Positions 36,493 through 46,309 of a stretch of 64,000 nt of DNA are shown in pieces. The translations under genes and the position numbers were made by a program. The stretch lies in assembly GCA_028282725.1 (NCBI GenBank), contig JANQHF010000073.1, positions 1 to 64,000 on the forward strand. Reading direction: 5' to 3'. Origin of the DNA: Saprospiraceae bacterium. Its GTDB lineage: Bacteria > Bacteroidota > Bacteroidia > Chitinophagales > Saprospiraceae. How positions within the stretch are numbered: the first letter of the stretch is position 1; each line of letters opens with the position of its first letter. The notes below the pieces were generated by a model, which saw only the letters and a list, made by a program, of their open reading frames with translations, searched no databases and was not told where the DNA came from.

Positions 36493-37212
36493 TTGAAGGT
36501 ATTGATTATCGAGGATGATCATCGTATTGCCACCGACTTGAGAAGGATGCTCAAAGAGGCCGGCATTACTGAAAGCAGGATTGAATCTACTCAAGAGGGT
36601 GCCCTGACTTCTATCATAGATTTTGAACCTGACCTGGTGATCTATGATTATTGCCCGAATGTTTCTGAGCACAACTTTAATCTTGCCAAGCTCATGGTTT
36701 CGAGACACATTGCCTTTATCATTATCACACAGAATAAGGATGAAAAATTATTCGCCTCCTTATCTGCGTTCAAACCTATCGCATACTTTACAAAGCCGTT
36801 AGATGTAAATGCATTAAGATATACCGTTTCAAAATTACACGAGGAAAGAACCCTCGCACCGGTTGGTACCGAGATAATCAAAGGGCACCTGTACCATTAC
36901 ATTTTTGTCAGAAAGGAGTCTAAATTTCACAAGGTAGATTCTTCGGACATTCTCTTTCTTGAGGGAAAGGGCAATTACGTGACGATCCACTGCATTGCGA
37001 ACAAGTTTGTCTTAAGAGTTTCATTGAAGAAATGCGAAGATCACCTGTCGAGTGGATCATTCATTAAAATACACCGGAATTACCTGGTGAACAAGCAGCA
37101 TATCGACAGCTTTCATTACGATTCGAATGTGTTGAATATCGGAAGTCGTACGCTGCCCATTGGCAGAACATACAAGCACCTCTTGTTGGAAGAGCTGCCT
37201 CTATTCAGATAG
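36493..37212 (+). CDS. LytTR-family response regulator, orphan (copy A)
   Basis: I choose the TTG at 36493 as start (239 residues). It gives MKVLIIEDDHRIATDL, matching copy B at 46310, which also starts TTG-AAG-GTA and has the same length. The ATG at 36445 would add 16 residues ahead of the receiver domain. The receiver domain has the acidic pair D8-D9, the phospho-acceptor D52 (VIYDY) and Lys in YFTKPLD near 99. A LytTR DNA-binding domain follows (HYIFVRKESKFHKVDSSDIL, FLEGKGNYVTIHC, IHRNYLVNKQHIDSFHYD). LytTR regulators control surface, competence and virulence genes. No histidine kinase is adjacent, so its partner must be elsewhere. Confidence 0.9.
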   Translation: MKVLIIEDDHRIATDLRRMLKEAGITESRIESTQEGALTSIIDFEPDLVIYDYCPNVSEHNFNLAKLMVSRHIAFIIITQNKDEKLFASLSAFKPIAYFTKPLDVNALRYTVSKLHEERTLAPVGTEIIKGHLYHYIFVRKESKFHKVDSSDILFLEGKGNYVTIHCIANKFVLRVSLKKCEDHLSSGSFIKIHRNYLVNKQHIDSFHYDSNVLNIGSRTLPIGRTYKHLLLEELPLFR

Positions 37213-37321
37213 CGGTTATTCATAGTTTAAAGCAATCCTCGTATGCAAGTAAAGTATATACGAAAAATTTCTATTTGTCCACAATAATCTGCACTTCATC
37301 ACCAATTAATATTTCAAAATA

Positions 37322-37399
37322 TCTTCAATTGCTACTTTCGTTCAACCCCTCTAATTGAAGACTTAATTAACATCGACCTGGATGGCATAACCCTCCAGG
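37322..37399 (+). promoter_or_regulatory. Structured leader of giant paralogue 4 with element shared with the LytTR gene
   Basis: A perfect 9-base inverted repeat (TCTTCAATT at 37322-37330, AATTGAAGA at 37353-37361) brackets TTGCTACTTTCGTTC (37329-37343). That element matches TTGTTACTTTCATTC before LytTR copy A at 13 of 15 positions and contains a TAnnTTT-like core. A second hairpin, CCTGGA (37377-37382) with TCCAGG (37394-37399) plus two inner GC pairs, lies 35 bases before the ATG at 37435. Confidence 0.4.
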
Positions 37400-37434
37400 G
37401 CGGTATTCTTTTGTTAAAACCAAGGTTGAATCTC

Positions 37435-40400
37435 ATGAGAATTATTTACTTCCTGTTTCTGTCTTTTTCGTTATGCTTATTTTCTTCCACCCTTTATTCC
37501 CAAGTTACGCCAATTGGTGGAGCGTGTACAGGCAGTGATTGCCTGGATCAGTTTAATTGGACATCTTTCGATGATGGAATGGGAAATATCATAGGTGCTG
37601 AGGGTATCGCACAGTCTGGCTCTTGCGGAACTACAATAGATGCTTCAGTGGAATATGAAGGTCCTGATGCCACACCAACATACGGGAGCACTGTTGTCGG
37701 ATCAAATATGCAAGGTGATCCTCCCGGAAACCCGGATAAATGGACATTTTCATTTGGCACTCCTTTGACCAATCCGATAATAGACTTTAATGGTGTGAAA
37801 AGTGCTGCTGAAGTCTGTATTACGGATTGTAATGGAATGCCTTTGACCGTTACTGCTCTTTCCGGAACCCTCGTAGCTGGATCTGGGCCAGGTTGTTACA
37901 CTTCCGTCCAAGGCGCCAGGGTTCAAATTGATGGGGCAACTCCGGTGACTTGTATAATCGTAACTCTTCAAAATAATAATAATGCCAATGATGCCTATAC
38001 CTTTGGTATAGAGACTTGTCTGGATGCTAATCCTCCTCCTCCTTGTACAGCTTGTCCGGCAAACTTCCATCAGGAATTTATAACCCTTAAGAATTATGAC
38101 AATATGACCATGATGGGTGATGTGGAATTGGATGGATTGAAAATTGGTACATCCCAGTTGATTTCATCAACCATCACAAATCCAGATTTTGTGGGACCTA
38201 ATTTTGGTGGATATGATCAAGATGGCGGAACCTTGCTTTTCAGACTAGATTTCTGCGAACCGTTCACCATGAATGAGATCCAAATGAAAGGATTAGAGAC
38301 TGACTCGGAAGCATCAATCGGAACATCTGAGTCTGGAGGTGTGCTCAGCGGAATCAACTTGACAGCCTGTGGATCAACCGGTCCGACCATGATGCCTATG
38401 GGTGGATTGGTAGAGAATACTTCGACTAGCTGTTCAAATCAAGGAAATGGCCAGTATCTGCCTAATGTTACAACTGTCAGTACCTTGTTCTTCAAATATT
38501 TTAACCCCCCGGGTAATTGCGTGGTAGACAAAATGACTTTTAAAATTGCTGCCTGTGTTCCGGATGCCGCTGCAGCGATGGCAATACCCGAATGTCCCTT
38601 AACACTGGTTACACTTACAACAAATGAGGCTGATGTCATCGCCAACGGAGTTATCACAAGCGGGAGCGGAAAAAATTCTGATATATATATCCGGGACAAA
38701 AATGGTAAATGGTTTAATAAGGACATGTGTTCTGACTTCAATCCCGTACCCGTTGTTGCGCAACCCACCATATCAATCAGTCCATGCGCTGTTGTCGTAA
38801 GTGAAGAAGAATGTGAGCAATGCACACCCACTCCTCCATGTGTTACCTGTACTGCCGGTGATTCCAAGTTTCTGTTTTTGGACAGGACAGGAGGACTTCC
38901 GAATGCTCCCAACAAAGATTTGGATTTTGGACTCGTAAAGCTCGGCGGTCCCAATGGAGTCTGTCTAGGTACTTATGAGTTTTTGTTCAGCGATCTTGAT
39001 ATCAGGAATGATGGACAGGGGACGACATTTGGAGGATTTGACAATGACGGTGGCACAATGCTCTTACAAGTGGATTTCTGTGATCCCTTATTTGTCAACC
39101 AAATTGATATTCGAAATCTTGAAGCACAAAGTATTGTGAGTGTCGGTACGACGCTTGATGCCGTATCCAAAACCGGTAATGTAGGGGGAACTCCTATAAC
39201 GATATGCGATAATCCTTCGGGATTGTTTTCGATGATGGGAAGTAATTCTGTGTTCACAGATGCCGGCACAAGTTGTAGCCCTAACCCCAATGGTGCAGTG
39301 CGAATGGGAGCAGCAGTCAGTACTTTATACTTCAAATATGACAATCCCGCTACTTCTACCCCCAATTGTAGATTTGACTATGTAGGGTTTAAGATAAGGG
39401 TATGTCATGAAGCACCTGCGACGTCCGCAATCCCCGTTTGCCCCATACAGCCTTACGAGGTTGCTTGCCAGGATCCATCAGGTGCCTATACCAATATCAA
39501 AACCTATCTGATAGATAATAATGGGAACGTGTTTGACGGAACAACCTGTGCAGCAAACATTCCACGCGCTGACGGTATGGGCAACATGGATCTTGAGATG
39601 GCAGTTCAGATGGGAGTTGCGCTGAAAACCGTAGATATTGGTTGTGCCGAGATCAGGGAACCGAAGGCAGACGAATGTGACTTCGATTCTTGTGTGGAAA
39701 CACCGACTTGTATGGCGACCATGTGTCCGCCGGATACAGATTTTAAATATATCCGTCTCGTAAAAACTTCAGGTGCTGCTCCACTTCCCTCAGGAGACGT
39801 AGAGTTGAACAAAGTAAAAGTAGGAACGTATGAGTTCTTGTTTGGAGATCTGGACAATTCGCTCGACGGCGTTGGTTCAACATTTGGAGGTTGGGACACG
39901 GATGGAGGTACCTTGCTGTTAAAGCTTGAATTCTGTACACCCCTGACCATCACGGAATTGGATATCAGAAACCTGGAGGTTGGCTCTGAAGTTTCCGTCG
40001 GGACTGCTTCAAGTACCATGGATGCCTCGGCAGTTCTGTCAGGTCAGACATTAACATTCTGTGGAGGTTCAAACCGCATGACATTGAATGACGGTGCCCC
40101 GAACCTGGTGAAAACAGATGGCCCGGGATGTGCTGCTAACCCTAATGCAACCTATACAGTGGGGACTAATCCGGTGACCACATTATTTTTCAAGTACCAT
40201 AATCCGCCTTCTGATGGAACACATCCTTCCAAATGCAGAGGAGACTATGTCGGATTCAGAATCGCCGCTTGTGCACCCCGTCCAATGACAGTCCTTCCCG
40301 AGTGTCCATTGAATCTGTATACCGTAGGCTCTCAAATGTTGGTGAGGGATAAGAACGGAAGATATTTTAATTACAGCATGGCTTGTCCGGCTTCCTTCCC

Positions 40401-43400
40401 AACAGTAGCTAAAAAGGAAACAATCATCAGCGCATGTGAGACACCCGTACTCAAAATGCAATGCGATGTATGTGTGATACCCGGACTGGCAAAGGCAGTT
40501 ACTAATGTTGCGACAGCAAGTAGTGGAGTTCAGGGTAATGTAGATGTAACTTTTAAATTCACCCTCACGAATACCGGACCGGCAGAGATGATCAACTTGC
40601 AGATCAATGACGACCTGGCATCTTTGCCCGGCTATGTTGGCATCATAAACGGACCTACGATTACCATGGATCAAGGCAGTGTGCCAGCCGTGGTGAATCC
40701 GGCTTATGCCGGGATGGGCAACCTGCTCAACGGGACATCCGGAAGTCTGAACGATGGCGAGGACCTTTGCGTAGAAATCGTTATTGAGTTTGATCCGACC
40801 AATACACCAAATGGTACGGTGAATACAGCAACAGGTGGAGGAACCCCACCAACCGGATCACCTGTCCTTTTGGATAATTCCAATAATGGTCTGAATCCGG
40901 ATCCGAATGGTATGGTACCGACTCCTTTGAACCTCCCGAGAATAGATCTTGCAAAGGAAATTACCAATTTAATGCTTGCCGGGGCACCTGGTAAGTTTCT
41001 TGCGGAGATCACCCTCAATGTCATGAATACCGGTAATGTAGTCCTGAACAACGTGGTTATCGTCGACGATATAGCCAGTCAATTAGGTGCATCATTCGTG
41101 GGTATGAATACACCTCCGGTTGAAGATCCAAATTTTGATGGCAGGACCGATACCGATATTCCTATAGGAACCCTCGCAATAGGACAAATGAGGACTGTTG
41201 TCTTTACGATCGAGATCATGTCACCAGTCCCAGGCTCCAACCAGGCAAATGCCAGTGGTCAGGGCCTTGGGCCGAATGGTATGACCATTACAGTCACGGA
41301 TCCGTCGGATGCAGGTTTGGATCCCCAATCCACAAATCCAAATTCGCCCTCTGTAAATGGAACAGGGGTGCCCAATACTGCGACCAACCCGACCCTTTTC
41401 GGTCCGGGAGCAACACGCCTGGCCAATGGTTTGACAGGAAGTCTTTCCTGTCCGGATCAAATGAACGTCGTACTTGGTAGAAATTGTACCGCAAAGTTGC
41501 TGACCAATTTTGCCGGAAACGGTCCTGCAGGTGGCTTGTATGCCGTTGAAATATTCGTTGAGGGCGTTTATGTAGGTAATATGTTAAACAGGAGCCATGT
41601 AGGGAAAAAGATCATTTACAAGTTTACCGATCTCTCTACGGGAGCGAGCTGTTGGGGAAATATCAACCTGGAGGACAAAAATCTTCCTGAGCACAAGACA
41701 TCTACTCAAACCGTCATGTGCAGCGCACCACTTCCCGGACTGGAGAAGCTGGCAGACGTAATTAAAAGACTGGATACCGAATGTGGAACGCCTGTCACCG
41801 ATGTTGTAGAAAGCTTTGTAACAGAAGGGAATACCTGCGGTGGGCTTCGCAGTATCAGGAAAATTACAGGGGTAGCAACCATTGATGGCAATAAGATGAT
41901 TGTTCCATTGCGAACAGATACAATAATAGAAACACCCCTGGATACAAGTATGGTAACCTGTCCAATAGGTGGTCCCACGCAACGGGATGCTTTGAAATTG
42001 AACTGTGAAGAACTTGATTTCCAATACCCCACACCCGAAGTGGTTGAATACTACTACACGGAATACTTTAAGTCAAAAGGATATAAGGCGGCAGCAGCAA
42101 AAGCAAAAGCCATTCAAAGAGCTTATCCTCATGTGGAAAAAGGTATTGTACCGGATTCCGTCATCGATCGGATCAACCGTACGATTACGAGCACTACGGT
42201 TCCTACCAAGGTCCTGCTTAATGGTGTATGGGTCATATTGGATATCGTACAAAAAGATACCACCTACGATACGATCTGGAAGAGAACGGACTATCCAGGC
42301 CTGATTCCATTGCCTAAAGGAGTAACGTGCAATATAAGTGTGAAATGCACCGATTGGCATTTTCCGGGATGTACGGGTGACAGTGCTAAAATCATGAGAA
42401 ACTGGCAGCTCCTGGATTGGTGTAACGGAAGGATCAAGGAGTGCACCCAGTGGATTCTCGTAGAACCCAAAGATCCACATTTTACAAAAGTCTTGGGTAA
42501 AAAGGTCACGAAGAATAGTGATGGGTCCATAGACTTTTACAAAATGTGGCCAAACAAGATTGTACCTGTTGGCATTGCTCCGTGGACATGCGCAGCGGAA
42601 TTACAACTAAGTGCTATGGTGGATTGGAGCTGTATATCCGATGGCTATGTGGGATGGACAACAAGTGCCGGAACTATTGGAAATGATCTGGTCTTGCGTG
42701 GATTGTGGTTGGGAGAAGAAGCAGAAGTGACTGCTACCTTGCTGGGTTGCCATAGTCTTGCTGTTCCGGTGACTTTCACCTTTACAGTCAGGCCAATCAA
42801 TAATATCTATCCCGTACCGATTGCAGAGGATCAGGTATATGTCACCATTACAGGAGATCCTACAGGAACCGTTTCGCCTGATGGTGGAGTGGCCAAGGTA
42901 TTTGTTGATGCCATCGATGCAGGATCGCATAATGCGGGCTGTGGCGATGTCGAGGGATGCCTGCTATTAAAAGAAGAGTTGGAAAATCCAGTCATCATTG
43001 GTGGTGTACATGTATCCGTGGGTGGACACCTGATCTATCATGCAGCCCAATGTGTACCTGACGGAATCCTGAAAGGAAAACCGGAGACAAAGTTGACACC
43101 GGCCATTCCCGATATTCCATATGTCTATTGTAAGGACTATGTCAAATTCTGTTGTGCTGATGTCGGAGAAAATCAAGTGGCACTTGTCGTTACAAACGAG
43201 GGTGGCCGAACAGCCTACTCCTGGTCGACTGTCGTAGTTGAAGATAAATCAAGTGCTTCCGCATTCTGTGTGGATGGTGTCATCGACTGTAGTGATGAAT
43301 TTGATGTTAATGATTACAAACCTGTGATTCAATCTACTGTCTGTGCGGACTATGAATTGATTCCTGAGGTTACTTATGATTTGGATGCTTGTGGCGCGGG

Positions 43401-46020
43401 TTACTATACCATCGTATGGAGCAATGCCAGTGGTGATGAAATATGTGTCAGTGATATTACGGTACTTGGAATAAACAACTTCAATCCTTATGAGATCAAA
43501 TGGCCGAAACATTACACAGGTGAAGAAGTAAACGGCCTGATCAGAGAATGTGAATTGTGGTTAAATGCAAATGGTGATCCCGTCCTGGATTCCAAAGGCA
43601 ATGCGCAATATCGAATTGTAGAGTATTCAGGAAAGGTTGCAATGGGAGCGACCTTCGAATGTGTCGAAGGAGGCAATACCGGTGCACCAGTTTGGTGTGA
43701 AGTAGAGTGTTCATTGATCGGATCAACATTTGAACCATTGGAAGTTGACGCATCCGAAGCATGTACCAAGGTAATCAGGAGGTGGACTGTAATCGATTGG
43801 TGTGTCTGGGATCCGAATTCAGCCAATCCGGATGATGACAATGATACGGAATACGATCAATTCCAGGCAATAGATGATGAGTGGTTGGATGACTATGATC
43901 CTGCACAGGCAGGCAAGTGGTTTACTGATTATCGTCAGGCATACGAGAATGGACCGGTGAATTATCCTGATGGAATTGGTGTCGTTACAAAGTTGGCTTG
44001 TGAATCATGTGATAAAACAAATGGTATTGCAGATGCGGTGTACTTCAGGTATAAGCGCGTTGATCCCGATGGTTATTATACCTTCGATCAAGTCATTAAA
44101 GTGATTGATAATTATCCTCCGACGATTGATGCCGAAGATCTCGTTATCATTTCAGTATCAGAAGGAGCGACGGCTAAAGGTGATCCCACAGATGAATGTT
44201 TCACCGATGAGGATATTCCTGCAGCAGTAACTGATCTATGTGGTGAGATTGACATTGCCACTGATGGTGCATCATGGTGGGTTGAAGTGTATGAGTCGGA
44301 TGCAGACGGAGCAAAGGGCGATTTAATTACGGCAACTTCAAAATTTGGCTCCTCGATAGCGATGAACAGCCAGACAGGTTATCCTGGTGATTATCACCTC
44401 ATCGTTTGGCTTGTCAAAGATGGTTGTGGTAATGAGGGAACAGCCAGCACTCTTGTCTATTTCAAGGACCAGACACAGCCTACGCCGATCTGTATCCAGG
44501 ATTTGAGCACGGCCATCATGCCGTCAAACGGAAGGGTAGAGATCTGGGCATCCGATTACGATCTTGGATCTTTCGACAATTGTTCGGAAGTGGAATTCTA
44601 CTTCCTTGTCGATTCACTTGGAGTACCCACTGACGACCAGGAGAACGGTACATATACTCCAAATTTAGAAGTGACCTGTGATATTCTGAGTGCATTAGGT
44701 GGGTCTGAGACCATCGTTCTGGGATTATATGTAAGTGATGCAGAAGGCAATATTGACTTTTGTAACATCTCCCTGAATGTCAATGGAGCACAAGACATTT
44801 GTAACTTCAACTCAGGTGCTGCCCTGATTTCCGGTTTGGTCATTACACCATTCGGCGATCGCGTAGAGCAAACTGAGATCTCCCTCAACGTCGGAGCTAA
44901 AGATCTCACGGATGTGGATGGTACTTATGCCTTTAACGGAAATGAAATGTATTTGAGCTATGACTTAAAGGCACAAAAGGATGTCGATTATGCCAATGGT
45001 ATATCTACCCTGGATCTCGTACTGATCCAAAGACATATTTTAGGTGAAGAGATTATCGATAATCCATACAACCTGATAGCAGCTGATGTAAATAATGATG
45101 GTCGAATCACTGGAATAGATCTTGTTGATTTGAGAAGATTGATCCTGGGAATTACCGATGACTTCCCGAGCAATGAAAGTTGGCGCTTTGTTGATGCCAA
45201 GGAGCAATTTGACGATCCGTCGAGCCCATTCCCGTTCACTGAGATTCTGAACATTTCAAGTCTTGACAAAAATATGATGGACGAGAACTTTATCGGTGTT
45301 AAAATTGGTGATGTGAATGGAACTGCTCGTGCCAACAGTCTTGTATTGGCAGATAGCAGGGCTTCCAGGGGTATTGAGCTCTATATGGAGAATGTGAGCG
45401 TTGGTCCGGGAGAGATCATTGAAGTTCCTGTGATTCTAAAGTCCAGCGAAGCACTGGTAGCCTTACAATTAACGCTGGAACTTCAATCCGTAGATTTTGT
45501 AGGCCTGAGACCTGGCGGAATGAACGTTGCTCCTGATCAATTTGCATTGCTTGATCAAAACACATTGACAATGGCCTGGTCGGCAATTGATGCTGCTCAT
45601 TCGGTGTCCAGACTTTATACCCTGATATTAGAGGGACGGGAAAAAGCATTATTGAGTGAATCGATCAGTCTGAGTTCGAGAGTAACCGAAGCGAGAGCCT
45701 ATACTTCCGATGGAGAGCGACTTGATATAAATATGTCATTTGAATCTATTGGTGCTGGTGAGTTTGCACTATGGCAAAACCAACCCAATCCATTCAGAGA
45801 TGTTACAAATATTGGCTTTGATCTTCCGGAAGCAGGCCAGGCTACTCTGAGGATATTTGATGTAACCGGCGTAGAGATCTATGAGATCAATGGGGATTAC
45901 CCAGCCGGATATAATGAAGTGATACTTAGGAAATCTGATCTATCCGGATCGGGAGTCTTATATTATGAGTTGATGAGTGGAAATCATACTTCGACAAAAC
46001 GAATGATACTCATTGAATAA
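37435..46020 (+). CDS. Giant T9SS surface protein with dockerin-like and cohesin-like modules (paralogue 4)
   Basis: I choose the ATG at 37435 (2861 residues). The sequence AATCTCATG matches the start of paralogue 3 and leads straight into the signal peptide (MRIIYFLFLSFSLCLFSSTL). The N-terminal third has three copies of a module of about 265-290 residues beginning near 38044, 38839 and 39706. Each carries GGYDQDGGTLLFRLDFC-like and STLFFKYFNPP-like motifs with paired cysteines. Two DUF11-type repeats follow (from about 40486 and 40943). From about 41446 it parallels paralogue 3: HYR-like domains, PTPICIQDLSTAIM, carboxypeptidase-regulatory-like domain (44827), dockerin-like loops (44986-45165, DVDYANGISTLD and DVNNDGRITGID), cohesin-like domain (45361-45750) and T9SS type A sorting domain (45760-46017). 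It is the largest gene in the window and is single-cistron with its own terminator. A structural or adhesin role is likely. Confidence 0.87.
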   Translation: MRIIYFLFLSFSLCLFSSTLYSQVTPIGGACTGSDCLDQFNWTSFDDGMGNIIGAEGIAQSGSCGTTIDASVEYEGPDATPTYGSTVVGSNMQGDPPGNPDKWTFSFGTPLTNPIIDFNGVKSAAEVCITDCNGMPLTVTALSGTLVAGSGPGCYTSVQGARVQIDGATPVTCIIVTLQNNNNANDAYTFGIETCLDANPPPPCTACPANFHQEFITLKNYDNMTMMGDVELDGLKIGTSQLISSTITNPDFVGPNFGGYDQDGGTLLFRLDFCEPFTMNEIQMKGLETDSEASIGTSESGGVLSGINLTACGSTGPTMMPMGGLVENTSTSCSNQGNGQYLPNVTTVSTLFFKYFNPPGNCVVDKMTFKIAACVPDAAAAMAIPECPLTLVTLTTNEADVIANGVITSGSGKNSDIYIRDKNGKWFNKDMCSDFNPVPVVAQPTISISPCAVVVSEEECEQCTPTPPCVTCTAGDSKFLFLDRTGGLPNAPNKDLDFGLVKLGGPNGVCLGTYEFLFSDLDIRNDGQGTTFGGFDNDGGTMLLQVDFCDPLFVNQIDIRNLEAQSIVSVGTTLDAVSKTGNVGGTPITICDNPSGLFSMMGSNSVFTDAGTSCSPNPNGAVRMGAAVSTLYFKYDNPATSTPNCRFDYVGFKIRVCHEAPATSAIPVCPIQPYEVACQDPSGAYTNIKTYLIDNNGNVFDGTTCAANIPRADGMGNMDLEMAVQMGVALKTVDIGCAEIREPKADECDFDSCVETPTCMATMCPPDTDFKYIRLVKTSGAAPLPSGDVELNKVKVGTYEFLFGDLDNSLDGVGSTFGGWDTDGGTLLLKLEFCTPLTITELDIRNLEVGSEVSVGTASSTMDASAVLSGQTLTFCGGSNRMTLNDGAPNLVKTDGPGCAANPNATYTVGTNPVTTLFFKYHNPPSDGTHPSKCRGDYVGFRIAACAPRPMTVLPECPLNLYTVGSQMLVRDKNGRYFNYSMACPASFPTVAKKETIISACETPVLKMQCDVCVIPGLAKAVTNVATASSGVQGNVDVTFKFTLTNTGPAEMINLQINDDLASLPGYVGIINGPTITMDQGSVPAVVNPAYAGMGNLLNGTSGSLNDGEDLCVEIVIEFDPTNTPNGTVNTATGGGTPPTGSPVLLDNSNNGLNPDPNGMVPTPLNLPRIDLAKEITNLMLAGAPGKFLAEITLNVMNTGNVVLNNVVIVDDIASQLGASFVGMNTPPVEDPNFDGRTDTDIPIGTLAIGQMRTVVFTIEIMSPVPGSNQANASGQGLGPNGMTITVTDPSDAGLDPQSTNPNSPSVNGTGVPNTATNPTLFGPGATRLANGLTGSLSCPDQMNVVLGRNCTAKLLTNFAGNGPAGGLYAVEIFVEGVYVGNMLNRSHVGKKIIYKFTDLSTGASCWGNINLEDKNLPEHKTSTQTVMCSAPLPGLEKLADVIKRLDTECGTPVTDVVESFVTEGNTCGGLRSIRKITGVATIDGNKMIVPLRTDTIIETPLDTSMVTCPIGGPTQRDALKLNCEELDFQYPTPEVVEYYYTEYFKSKGYKAAAAKAKAIQRAYPHVEKGIVPDSVIDRINRTITSTTVPTKVLLNGVWVILDIVQKDTTYDTIWKRTDYPGLIPLPKGVTCNISVKCTDWHFPGCTGDSAKIMRNWQLLDWCNGRIKECTQWILVEPKDPHFTKVLGKKVTKNSDGSIDFYKMWPNKIVPVGIAPWTCAAELQLSAMVDWSCISDGYVGWTTSAGTIGNDLVLRGLWLGEEAEVTATLLGCHSLAVPVTFTFTVRPINNIYPVPIAEDQVYVTITGDPTGTVSPDGGVAKVFVDAIDAGSHNAGCGDVEGCLLLKEELENPVIIGGVHVSVGGHLIYHAAQCVPDGILKGKPETKLTPAIPDIPYVYCKDYVKFCCADVGENQVALVVTNEGGRTAYSWSTVVVEDKSSASAFCVDGVIDCSDEFDVNDYKPVIQSTVCADYELIPEVTYDLDACGAGYYTIVWSNASGDEICVSDITVLGINNFNPYEIKWPKHYTGEEVNGLIRECELWLNANGDPVLDSKGNAQYRIVEYSGKVAMGATFECVEGGNTGAPVWCEVECSLIGSTFEPLEVDASEACTKVIRRWTVIDWCVWDPNSANPDDDNDTEYDQFQAIDDEWLDDYDPAQAGKWFTDYRQAYENGPVNYPDGIGVVTKLACESCDKTNGIADAVYFRYKRVDPDGYYTFDQVIKVIDNYPPTIDAEDLVIISVSEGATAKGDPTDECFTDEDIPAAVTDLCGEIDIATDGASWWVEVYESDADGAKGDLITATSKFGSSIAMNSQTGYPGDYHLIVWLVKDGCGNEGTASTLVYFKDQTQPTPICIQDLSTAIMPSNGRVEIWASDYDLGSFDNCSEVEFYFLVDSLGVPTDDQENGTYTPNLEVTCDILSALGGSETIVLGLYVSDAEGNIDFCNISLNVNGAQDICNFNSGAALISGLVITPFGDRVEQTEISLNVGAKDLTDVDGTYAFNGNEMYLSYDLKAQKDVDYANGISTLDLVLIQRHILGEEIIDNPYNLIAADVNNDGRITGIDLVDLRRLILGITDDFPSNESWRFVDAKEQFDDPSSPFPFTEILNISSLDKNMMDENFIGVKIGDVNGTARANSLVLADSRASRGIELYMENVSVGPGEIIEVPVILKSSEALVALQLTLELQSVDFVGLRPGGMNVAPDQFALLDQNTLTMAWSAIDAAHSVSRLYTLILEGREKALLSESISLSSRVTEARAYTSDGERLDINMSFESIGAGEFALWQNQPNPFRDVTNIGFDLPEAGQATLRIFDVTGVEIYEINGDYPAGYNEVILRKSDLSGSGVLYYELMSGNHTSTKRMILIE

Positions 46021-46112
46021 CTGGAAATACGTTGCATAAATCATGAGATTGAGAAGAAAATTGTATTTCCATCCGTAATAGCAGATTAATATCGGTTGGT
46101 CCGCTAAGAATT

Positions 46113-46142
46113 CCCGCCCTTTCTAAAGAGGGCGGGTTTTTT
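46113..46142 (+). terminator. Rho-independent terminator of giant paralogue 4
   Basis: CCCGCCCTTT, loop CTAA, AGAGGGCGGG and a run of six T form a very stable terminator 92 bases after the stop. The distance and form match the terminator after paralogue 3. Confidence 0.92.
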
Positions 46143-46309
46143 ATTTAATGAATCCGCCATCTCAATCAATAGATACCCTATATTGAAGAGAAGAAGTATG
46201 TTAAGTTTAACACATATTACTTACCGCTGATCACTCAAATATCCATAGATATGCTAATTCACTACAATAAAAGTTATCATTGTGTATAGGGTAAAAGAAA
46301 TCAACTAAT

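Noticed and set aside
12298..46020. The giant cluster as a cellulosome or polysaccharide utilisation locus
   Set aside because: No glycoside hydrolase, lyase, SusD or carbohydrate-binding catalytic gene is present among the giants. The only SusC gene lies 15 kb away.
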